In this document: piece by piece, positions 16,096 through 25,800 of the stretch
How the letters are laid out: every line of letters begins with the position of its first letter
Position numbering within the stretch: position 1 is the first letter of the stretch
Made by a program: the position numbers and the translations under genes
Assembly (NCBI GenBank): GCA_003260075.1
Contig: QLIY01000577.1
Coordinates: 40,614-104,613 of the forward strand
Reading direction: 5' to 3'
Origin: Phallusia mammillata
Taxonomy: Eukaryota; Chordata; Ascidiacea; Phlebobranchia; Ascidiidae
DNA length: 64,000 bases
Notes under the pieces: generated by a model
Databases searched by the model: none
Told to the model about the DNA's origin: nothing
The model's input: the letters and a program-made list of their open reading frames with translations, nothing else

Positions 16096-18599
16096 TGGCA
16101 AGAAATTACAGTCGCACACGCCGATTTTATAGTCGCGCGGCGCGACCGCGCTACCACATTTTTGCACCCCTGAAATAAACATATTAAATGTTTGGCTAAA
16201 CCTAAATTAAACAATACATTAACAATACTAGAATGTGTACATAAAATACCTGATAAACATGACATCATCAGACGATTCTCCATTAGCAGGTTCAACAGAT
16301 ATGTTTTGCTGGCAATTTGTGTCTGATGAAGATGAAATTTCTATGACCTCTTTAGGGGCAGATACTCTAGGCTCTTTTCTTATTCTGGGTCTCCTTCAAA
16401 AGGAAACAGGATTTCACATTTACTTTAAAAGACATCATTTCATTTGAATAATGTGGGATCAGCAATGCAATCAGTACAGTTAAATAATCACTTTAAAAAA
16501 ACATACCAAATACACACAAATTTTCTTTTTTAAAGCAGTGTTTTAGTCATTTAAACAAACCTTTTTTTCTTGGGCTTGTATGATCTGTGAGTTGCCAGTG
16601 GTGGATCAATTGGTAATCTTAAAATAAATATCATTGTCTGCTAAGCTTTAACAGGAAACAGGTCCACATCAAAAACTTACAATGCATCATTCCAAACAAA
16701 TGGATTCCGATGTTCACGTTGCTGTCGAACTACCCCTTTCAAAAACAGGTAAAAAGTTTGATTCTACGCACAATAAAAGTAGAACAATCTTTTTTCTTAC
16801 TTTGTGATGGTTCAGATTCATCTGAGGCAGAGTAACGGACATTTCTGAATAAATTTTAAAAAATGGTATTCACAATAACTTTTTAAATAAACAATGACTG
16901 GTCATTTTAATAAATGATTGCCAATTGAAATGTGTTAGAACTTACAGCTAGGAAGAGCAGACTTACTGGTCATATGATGAAATGTCATGAGGTGAGCGAG
17001 CAAAAGATAAGAACTCATTAATGAACTGATCTGTTAAGTGTTGTAGATATGGTTGAATTTCATCATAAAACTCCTCTGAAGTTATGCCACAAGTGGTGAC
17101 ACATGAAATAATAAGATCACGAATTCGGTTAACAATGAACCTGCAGATAAATAAGTTGATTTCATAATTTGAAAACAAGTTATGATGAGCAGCTTTCATT
17201 GATTACAAAAAACAACATATAAAACACTGTTTCTAGAGCATTTACAATTACAATATTTTACTTGGTTAAATCCAAAACAAAATTAGTTCACATATTGCAA
17301 AACAAGTACATACATGTTGACACATGTCAATCTTTGTTTATAAATATACTTTCTGGTTTTAGCTTTGGCTGTGAATTTCTGGATGATGAAATCCTTATTA
17401 TTATTGCGAAAAAGCGATTTAAAAGCCAGTTTTTATTTCCCATGTGATGATCTTTTATGTCATGTTAGACACATTTTACCTAATTTCCTTTATAATTGTT
17501 GTTAAGTTAATTTTTAAGGTCCTGGTTACATGCTACGCATTTATTCATAAGATATTTAAAAGCTTAGTCATACTCATACATATTATTGGCACCAAACAGA
17601 ACAATCAGTTCTCTTCGAAGCCATGGAATGAGACGATGCAGTTGTGGGCGATTCCGTCGATAAAACTTGGATGAAATGTCACGAGTCTGTTTGTTGTTGT
17701 TTACATTTGAAATCTAAATCAAATACATAAATGTCACAACCACCATTTTATTAATTTCTTATAACATTAATCCCTTGTTTAAAGTACACACCCTATATTG
17801 TTGTTAAAATATCTAGACTCCCCACTCACCCTTTGACCATTCCTATAATACCAACGCCGTTGGCGAATTACATCCACATCAGTAGATGCAATGAGAGCAG
17901 CGCGGTTGTTCTCTTGTCTTGCACGTACATGTTGTCGAAACTCATTGAAACTATTTGCTATCATCATTTCAGTCACAGATGCAGTAAACCTAAGTAAGCA
18001 TTAGATGTAGTTTGCAAATTACATGGAAAACTTCCAATACAAAGTTACCAACCTTTGATGCAAAGTTTCAACAAACTGTTGCCTTGTTTCAGGAACATCA
18101 AATTGATCATAATTGTCATTATCTTTTATGTTATAAATGATTGATCGGAATGGTGTCTTGCACAGGGGACATTCAGCCTTAAAAAGAACTCGGATTAAGA
18201 AAAAAGGTTGTTATTGAAAAATCAAATAAAACAAATGGCCCTACCTTAACTTTTGACCACTCTTTTAAGCAACTGAAGCAAAATGCATGAAAACATGCAT
18301 TTGTCAATGCCTTATTGTCTGGAGGAGCAAGACATATGGGACACCTAAATAATAAATATATATACATCACATTAGGGGCCGTTAATTTTTTTTTATTTTT
18401 TTTTTATTGTTTGCACGTCTTGGTTTTTGAAATGAACTTTGATCATGGTTCCAACATGGCAACCCAAAGCAAAAATGTAAATGGGCACAAAAGATAATGA
18501 TTAGAAGTCAAATGATGGTTTGTTTTAGTAATTTGGTGGCACATGTTCAGCTTTTAAATAAAGACTGTCTTAAACTAACTTGCTTTGCTCCGGGTTCAT
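11019..18599 (-). CDS. TOPORS: TOPORS-like RING E3 ubiquitin/SUMO ligase
   Basis: Thirteen minus-strand exons (5' to 3'): 18599-18580, 18344-18245, 18177-18053, 17989-17830, 17686-17580, 17140-16967, 16844-16801, 16735-16681, 16617-16561, 16393-16250, 12805-12689, 11837-11758, 11254-11019. They join to 472 aa with consistent phases. The protein starts a few residues before a C3HC4 RING (CPICL, HAFCFSC, CPLC), followed by conserved TOPORS blocks: RRWYYRNG, LHRLIPWLRREL, and FINEFLSFARSP. Acidic SUMO-interacting motifs follow (EVIEISSSSD; YVTISSNDEDE), then an Arg/Ser/His-rich basic C-terminus. Vertebrate TOPORS is a nuclear dual ubiquitin/SUMO ligase of about 1000 aa; this one is much shorter, mainly in the C-terminal region. 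The intron between 12805 and 16250 is inflated by transposons. Exon 11 has a second copy at 12416-12532 at a C-run seam. It lies head-to-head with UHRF1. Confidence 0.9.
11430..11680. repeat. duplicated TOPORS intron segment at C10 seam
   Basis: Sequence from about 11430 recurs from 11557 directly after the C10 run 11547-11556 with a few substitutions, the same arrangement as the other seams. Confidence 0.8.
12022..12300. repeat. duplicated intron segment at C10 seam
   Basis: Sequence from about 12022 restarts at 12207 after the C10 run 12197-12206, with small differences including a shortened A tract. Intronic in the TOPORS-like gene. Confidence 0.8.
12306..12805 (-). repeat. duplicated TOPORS exon 11 with two C10 seams
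   Basis: The block after the C10 run 12306-12315 recurs after the C10 run 12579-12588. Each contains the same 117-base exon (12416-12532 and 12689-12805) with intact acceptor and donor. Both copies encode the same SIM-like acidic peptide. Using both in one transcript would repeat 39 residues in frame, but an allelic copy is the simpler reading. Confidence 0.8.
12915..13503. mobile_element. hAT-like MITE with near-perfect 8-bp TSD
   Basis: Terminal inverted repeats TAGTGATGCACCG and CGGTGCATTACTA (one mismatch), with subterminal TTCGG-rich palindromic sequence. Flanks GTTTTGTA (12907-12914) and GTTTTATA (13504-13511) match at 7 of 8 positions. No transposase remains. C-run seams at 13168 and 13364 interrupt the interior, so the true length is probably shorter. 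Confidence 0.75.
13065..13390. repeat. two C-run seams with restarted sequence inside MITE
   Basis: After the C10 run 13168-13177 the sequence restarts at the equivalent of 13065. After the C11 run 13364-13374 the preceding CTCAATTCTAT is repeated. Both lie within the element 12915-13503. Confidence 0.7.
13919..14640. repeat. interleaved duplication with two C-run seams
   Basis: After the run at 14072-14083 the sequence jumps to a copy of 14580-14632; after the run at 14138-14150 it jumps back to a copy of 13919 onward. This is the forward-jump then backward-jump layout also seen in the LDLa exon pair, as if an internally deleted second haplotype were spliced in. Confidence 0.8.
14880..14910 (+). 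other. tRNA T-arm-like fragment
   Basis: GTGGG-TTCGAAT-CCCAC forms a perfect T stem-loop and contains a pol III B box (GGTTCGAATCC). No complementary acceptor arm, D arm or A box was found upstream, so this is a tRNA-derived fragment inside the hAT-like element, not a tRNA gene. Confidence 0.55.
15375..16003. repeat. about 240-bp duplication at C10 seam
   Basis: About 240 bases from 15375 recur almost identically from 15760, straight after the C10 run 15750-15759. The second copy stops at the 92-base C run 16004-16095. Both are inside the hAT-like element. Confidence 0.85.
16004..16095 (+). repeat. 92-base C homopolymer
   Basis: Uninterrupted C run that ends the second copy of a duplicated block and precedes the right end of the hAT-like element. 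It produces an artificial poly-glycine reading frame on the opposite strand. Confidence 0.9.
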
Positions 18600-20885
18600 A
18601 TGCTATTTAAACATAAAAAATAAAAACTATGCAATAATGAGGTTATTTGTAATATTTCTAAATGAACAGAAAAAATTACTTATTCAAACAAGGATAAAAA
18701 TTGATAGTATTTTGACATTGACAAAAGGTTTTTCGAAGCTACAATACAGCATGCTTTTAACAACCACACCACCAATAAATGTATGGTCCTCATTCAACGT
18801 GGAAACAACAACATCCATATAGGAAGTGTTAAACTTATTTAACCATTATTATTACTGTGGGAAATATTGACTTAACAAGTTACAAAAACTGTTCACACCA
18901 TATTTGGTAAAATAGATTATGCAAGTTTTTTTTGCCAAATTATAGCCCTTGGTTTTCAATTTAAAATCCCTTTTCATGTTTCCCCCCCCCCAGTTTTTTT
19001 TGCCAAATTATAGCCCTTGGTTTTCAATTTAAAATCCCTATACACTAACTTTTATTATGCCAATGTCACATATTCTGGAAGGTTTCATGTTTATGTGTAA
19101 CACTTTGTTTATTTTTGGGGAGAATTAAAACAAAATTTTTACTAGAATAATAATTTCGCAACTTTCAGCTTGCGGAAAGCAAGTGATAGCAGCCAAGAGT
19201 GGACAATCGAAGTGCCTTTGGTGCAAAATGTCGGCACGCAAACCAAAAAATTGGCATGTAAAATATGTATTTTTTAATTCATGCATGCAGCTGCCATATT
19301 CTGCATACTGGCCAGATTGGAAAGAATGGCCTGCGCGGGGGATGTATCCTCTGCCGGGTAGGCAAGTTATATAAAAAATGTTTTCTGTCTGAACTATCCA
19401 CAAAGAAAGAAATTCAATTGCAAAAATTGTTGAATCGTTATGAAAATTTGTGCAGTTCACTAGAGCATCTGCGTGTGCAATAGAGTAAAACTGAAGATTC
19501 ATAGTGTTTATTTTTGTTGTTCTTTTTGTTAGATAGTCTTTTTAGGTGTTACATACAGTGAAACAAGTTGCGTTAATCAGTAAATCCACCTGTCAATCAA
19601 AAATCATTTAATCCACGCAGAAAATTGTAATTCCGCGCAAATGTTTTGACAAAAAAAATATCCTCCGCACAAAAAAAAACTTTCCAATCTGGCATACTGG
19701 CAGGTGGCAGAGTCATATGCATTAAATCTGATTCTATTTTAGACCCAAAATACATTCACACATTTTTTACAGGAATGCACAGCACACTCTTAACAAACCT
19801 GTCTGAGTCAGAAGTGTCACTTGACAATTTTTCAGGTGTCTTTTCGTTGTTGTTAGCTTTGGGCCCTGATCCAGGTGACTTTGTACTTTCCATTTTGATA
19901 ATTGAAGTTAATCTGTGCTACATATTTACCTAAAGTGTTTCCTGTTCTATACAAACTTTAGGTGTTTAATAAGTATCTATTGTGCCAGTGTCAACTGTTT
20001 ATAAACTGAGAGCTACAACATGATCCAGACTATTGTATTGTTATGCAAGTGCGTTACAAAGTTGTTTCGCTATTTTTAGACAAAGTTGTCATCAGTCAAT
20101 ATTTATTTACAGTCAAAATTTAATCAAACGAATCCAAATTTTAGATTTTAGTTCGCAACAGTTAATATTTCAATTTTTGCTGTAGATAACAACAAGACAA
20201 TAACATGTTCAATATCCCTGAACTGTACTACAAAGTTTTCGTTCATTGTACGTTTAATTCTAATCGAGTTTTGCAATATATTTTTGATAACTTATTTTAC
20301 AAATTACATGTGAACAAGTTGTGTGCGGTGCGTTAAATAATTTTGCGATAATATTATAAAAAAAATTATTAACCGTAAATTCGTCAAAAGCAATATTACT
20401 TTTTTTAACATTTACAATTTGAGGTATTTCCGGATGCGTTAAAGTATGTGTTTTTTTCGCGGGAAAATGAGTTGAGGTGATTGGTACCTGTTAAACATTC
20501 ACAACATTTGTGTGTTGCTCACAATTGTGCCTTATGCCTTTCGAATTATGATTTATGACTAATAAACAACAGCGTGTAGAGGATGTATTCCTATTTTTTC
20601 TGCATTTGAAGGTCAGATGTTGCATTTTTTTCTGTAATCCATTAAAAATCAATAAACAAGCAAAAATATATACTTGTGGTTGTGACTTGTGAGTCTTGTG
20701 ACATGGTTACATGATATGATAATAATTCTATGCGATCATGAAAGATCTACACTTTATTATCGTTTAAAATGTCTATTTTTTTAATCTTTTTACGTTCAAA
20801 TAAAAAAATGCAACTGTTTTTCAGATTTTTCTTTATTAAGCACTGTTAGATTTTAATAAGGTTTGTTTGAATTCCAACTCACAAA
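18600..20885. other. shared upstream region of TOPORS and UHRF1
   Basis: About 2.3 kb between two divergent genes. It contains a duplicated segment at a C10 seam (18924-18981 restarting at 18992 after 18982-18991) and a pair of inverted segments near 19290-19330 and 19680-19710 (CTGCATACTGGCCAGATTGG and its approximate complement), suggesting a small foldback element. No coding exon was recognised. Promoters for both genes should be here, but no motif was decisive. Confidence 0.55.
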
Positions 20886-22705
20886 ATGTGGATCCATGTT
20901 CGAACAATGGATGGTAAAAGAAGTGAACAGATTGATGGAATATCCAAACTTACAAAAATTGAGGATATAAGGGAAATTGTGGAAGATAAATTTGGTGTTA
21001 TTCAGAAAGCACAAAGGTTATTTTTTCGAGGAAAACAGGTAAACTGGGCAAAAGCTTCCATGTTTGATTGCACTCAGTCGAATATTATGCCCAACTTACA
21101 TTTCCTCTTTAGTTGGAGAATGGATACAAGTTATTTGACTATGATGTGTGTCTAAATGACATAATTCAACTTGTTGAGAGGAAGCCAATCTTAGCAGAGG
21201 TAATGCACATTTTCTGTCATTAGTGCTAAGATGAGTTTAGTTCGCTCGATGATAAAAACATAGCAACATATTTGCAATAAAACAATCACCAAGCCAGAAA
21301 CAGCTTCAGAACATATTAAACATGGTATCTGCCAGTATAAAAGCAGTGGTGTATTAACAGAACTGGACCAAAAAATTATTGAGCATGGTGTTTAAAATTA
21401 CTGTCTTCATTAGCTTGGGGCAATAGTTCGTTCATGTTTGGTCCAAAAGGATGTATAATGCAACCTTGACATCTGAACCACAATAGTACAACAATAAGAA
21501 TTTAAGCTCTAATTTCTGGCTTGGTGAATATTTTGACATGTTTTAACAAGCAAAACAACATATCTCAGTTGCAAACTTGCCTTATGTGTTTTTAAACTAT
21601 GTTACATTTCATGTTTCAAATTAAAATATCCGAATCTTTTTTTACCATGAGACATGAATGTATTTTTTAGATATACAACTGATTGTTTTATTGTTAAGGT
21701 GCCAGAAAATTCTAGTGAAAAGACTGGCCAAACACTATCTGATACAGATAGCGGTATCGAATCCATAGACCCAAATCTGAAGGCAAATAATTCAAACAAG
21801 GTAAAATTGCAACCATTGTATTAAGGTTTGCTGTTGTTTACTTTGCTGTAAATAATAATGAATACTTGGTAATATTATTGTTTCTTAAAATTTGTATTTG
21901 GTGATAGCATAGTATTCTAATATTTATAAAAATGATAAAAAGCACTTCGAAACCTAATTAAGTATCACATCAACATCAACATACCTTTTTTCAGCCAAAC
22001 GCTGAGGAAAGCAGTTCCAATTTGTGTTCATTGTACAAGGTATTATGCTTTTAAATCCATGTAAAACACTTTGAACATGAACTTTGGTAAATTCCCCAAA
22101 ATTTATTACCGTATATACTCGCCGATAGGTCGTGCCACCGTATAGGGGAATAGTTTTGTGTTAAAAAAGTGTAATTTATAGTTGACTCGCACATAAGTCG
22201 CACTGAAAATCTAGGGATTTAAAAGGCCCTTTCCCTAGCTTTTTTGCATTAATAACTGGTGCAATTGGTTGTTTTTTAGCATTGAATTACATTGCATTAA
22301 AACCGCAATACTATGTTTTCTCAACAAAACGGGAAAATCCAACGCACGCTGAGTCGTCGCATGTGCATGTGCGCTCATGAAACTGTCTCGCATTGGTATG
22401 TGCGTGCACGAGCGCATGCACCCGTATTCGATAGCACATTCCCACTACAATTCGCGTCTATAACGTGCACCCTTAATTTTTTATTGAAAATTAGTATAAA
22501 ATTTTGCGCGTTAGACTCAAATACTATATACGGATCTGTTCATAAGTTTAATGGTGAAAATAACGGCCCAAATAGATAAAGCATGTCGCTTTTTACATCT
22601 ATTTGGGCCGTTATTTTCACCATTAGACTCAAATAAATATGTTATATCCACCCAATAAGCCGGAAAATACGGTACTTGCAATAGCCGAAAACTTTTAATT
22701 TTGTT

Positions 22706-22802
<97 letters not shown>

Positions 22803-25800
22803 AGCGGATAGGTCGCACCTATATTTTTTTTTAAAGTATAAGGAAAAAAGTTGCGACCTATCCGCGAGTATATATGGTATAAACTAAAATTACTATTGTG
22901 TCTAAAAAATGTTACAACCAAAAATAATGGGACATACACTGACTGAAAGTGTAAAAAGTTATGATAGTGTCTGATTTCATTGTCTACATATGAATGCAAA
23001 TATTTAAAATGATGTTGCCAAAATTTTTATTAGATCAATGATCTTGTTGATGCACAAGATACTGATACCGGGGCATGGTTTGAAGCAAAAATAAAAACCA
23101 TTCAACAAAAGAAAGCATCAGCAATTGATTCATCCAACAAAGAAAATACTGAAATCAATGACATGACTATTTTATATTGTGTTCAATTTGATGAGTATGT
23201 GAACTTTTTTACAAGTTTAGCATCTGTGTATGACACATTATTGTTGAGATTTTACACAAGTAAACATAATTTATTTACAAGTAATTTTGCAGTTATGAAG
23301 ATGAAGAGAGACAACTTGAAATCAATCAAATTCGCCCCCGTGCCAGAAAGTTATTGGAATGGAATGATATTAACATTGAAGACAAAGTGATGGTGAATTA
23401 CAACATGGACAAACATAATCAGCGAGGATTTTGGTATGATGGAATAGTTCTTCAAAAGGTAAGTGAGCCAAAATGTTTGGTTGACCTTTCTGTTCATGAC
23501 TAATGATAAAAATGTTTGCAGAAAATTCGAAGAAACAAAAGCAAAGAACTTGTTGTTCGCTTGTTGTTGGGGTATGTGATTTTCAGAGAAAGCCAGTAGT
23601 TTATTTTTAGCTGTTAAATTGCGTAAACCAACTTACTAATAACTAATCATAAAAAACATCAAATCCAAAGTTTGATTTTATGATAAAGGAACCAGTGTTT
23701 TTTTGACAAACAAGTAAACAGATGGTCGGATAATGAACAATTTTAAAGTTGTCTTCAAAATGTTAAAAGCAGCATTTTAAATCCCTAATTATAATAAACC
23801 TTTCTTGAACTGGGTTATTGTCTAACTCGGAAAAAACTCGAGGTATGAATGATCTGTAATGTTTTTTAACCCACTTCGTTTAATTTGCATTTTGCAACAG
23901 CAATTTCGTGCATAAAACCATTTAGCTGTTACATACTGATTTTTAACAGCTGCTTACAGTTGACTATTTGTTACACTGCTCTACTGCTTACAACACTGAC
24001 TGCTTAACATCATAATCGCATCTTTGTTCAAGTCACGTTGGTTTTGAAATGTGTTTTCAGCCAAACACAATTGCATTTGTAGTCACACCATTGATCGAAC
24101 AGACATCGGTTGAAACGTAACAATTGTAAATGTTTCAAAATAAATGGGCATTTTTAATGCAACATGAACATGATGACTAACGTTATAGTATTTGGCGCAA
24201 TAAGAGTTAATAAATTGACGATTCCTAAGCCAAATTTACTGTCAGCTTGCAAAGCTCTGCAATGGCCTAAACTTGACCCAAGGCAATAGGAAAATCACCA
24301 CCTTCAACAAAAGTTCTTTTTGTTAGGCGTTTATAGAGTAATATTCAATTACTCTTCAGGACTTTATAAATTGTTTTCTCATTTCACATTGTGTGAAATT
24401 AATTAAAGAAACAAAAAGCAAGTGGTGAATGTGTTAAATTGTTGTTCTAGACCTGGAAAGGAATTGGAACCGTGCACTATTGTGTTTGTAGAAGAGATAT
24501 TTGTGATTGAAAAACCTGGGTTTGAAAGTGGTCCCGTTCTACCAGATGTGAAACGTAACAGCACCATTTTTTCATAATTTTTTTTGTGGGCAAGTATAAA
24601 TTCTGTTTGTGCAGGAAAAACTGAGAAGGAGCCTGATTGTGGTCATTGCAATGATAATCCTCGCCGGAAATGTAAAGAATGTGGTTGCAATGTGTGTGGT
24701 GAGAAAAAGGACTTTGATAAAACACTTCTCTGTGATGAATGCAACTTGCCCTTCCACACATTCTGTCTTGACCCACCTCTGGACAGTTTGCCTGAAGAAG
24801 ATGACTGGTAAATATAATTTCTAAACAATAGTACATTACGTTGTTCAAACACGGATTAGTATTTGGTATTTTGAGTAGATTTGGGGATATTATGCCCCAA
24901 ATACTTTTCGGCAGGGATTCTTCTTGTGGTTTCTTTTCCTGTCAAAACCCACCCTCTGTGGTTAGATTATAGGGCCCCCTCGACTGGTTCCCCCAACGTC
25001 CCACCCCCAGTCGGGTTTACCCACAATGTGCCAACCTCACTTTTTTGTGAGCCCCAGACACTTAAACGCCTTGTAATGACGGTGTAGCTGCAGCGCGTTT
25101 TGGCTCTCATCCACCAATTGTGCCCGACACTTTTATGCGCTCAATAAAATTTTAAAGTTGCGCAGCTATTTCCGGCTTGGTGATTGTTAAGTGCAATTGT
25201 GTCGCTATGTTGTCTTTCACCAAGCGAAATAAACTCAACTCAATTTATGGACTTAAAATGCTTAGTTGTCAGGCGTTTTAGAAAATTATCCTGCCTTCAT
25301 CAAGGATAAGTTACATAAAGCATAAAACTTGCCAGACCTTAAATCATCTAACTTTTGTTTGTACATGTACATGTTTTCAGTATTTGCTGATGAATATTAC
25401 AGCCCAAACAAACATGAAAAGTGACATGCTTTATTATTCAAACGTTTCAGCAATTACTCATGTTTTTAGTATTAAATCATTAACATTTTTACTGATGCAA
25501 AAATTATGAAACCTTTACAGGTTTTGTCCCTTGTGCAGACATGACAACAGTAAAATAATTGAGGCAGGAGAAAGATTAAAAGAAAACAAAAAGAAATCTA
25601 AAATGAAGTCATCAACTTCTGAAACACAAAGAGATTGGGGAAAGGTATTGCTTTCTGGTTCAAAAACATGACATCCTTGTAGCAATGGTCACCACTATTA
25701 GACCTATTTTCTCTCTATATAGTGTACAAATGAAAGCTGTAGTCAGGTTGTTGCATATAAGTAGGTACACGAATAATTCACATGGTTTTTGCTTGTCCTA

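Larger units (their letters stand above)
14542..16172. mobile_element. 1.6-kb hAT-like element with perfect 8-bp TSD
   Basis: Ends are CAGGGGTGCAAAAC and TTTTTGCACCCCTG as inverted repeats, with matching subterminal GGTAGCGCG/CGCGCTACC. The identical octamer AAATAAAC flanks both sides (14534-14541 and 16173-16180). It sits in a TOPORS intron. The interior holds another GTTTTGCACCCCTG end at about 14803-14816, a tRNA-like B box, a duplicated block and a 92-base C run, so it may be a nested or composite insertion. No transposase was seen. Confidence 0.8.
22108..22878. mobile_element. DNA transposon/MITE in UHRF1 intron
   Basis: Terminal inverted repeats: ACCGTATATACTCGC at the left and GCGAGTATATATGGT at the right (one mismatch), continuing into GATAGGTCG/CGACCTATC. 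No transposase frame is present. The interior holds a perfect hairpin (22549-22625) and a 96-base C run. Superfamily not assigned. Confidence 0.75.

Noticed and set aside
15883-16295. Minus-strand frames with a long poly-glycine tract
   Set aside because: They are the translation of the 92-base C run; the flanks are transposon sequence.
22517-22999. 160-residue minus-strand frame with poly-glycine
   Set aside because: Produced by the 96-base C run and the hairpin inside an intronic transposon.
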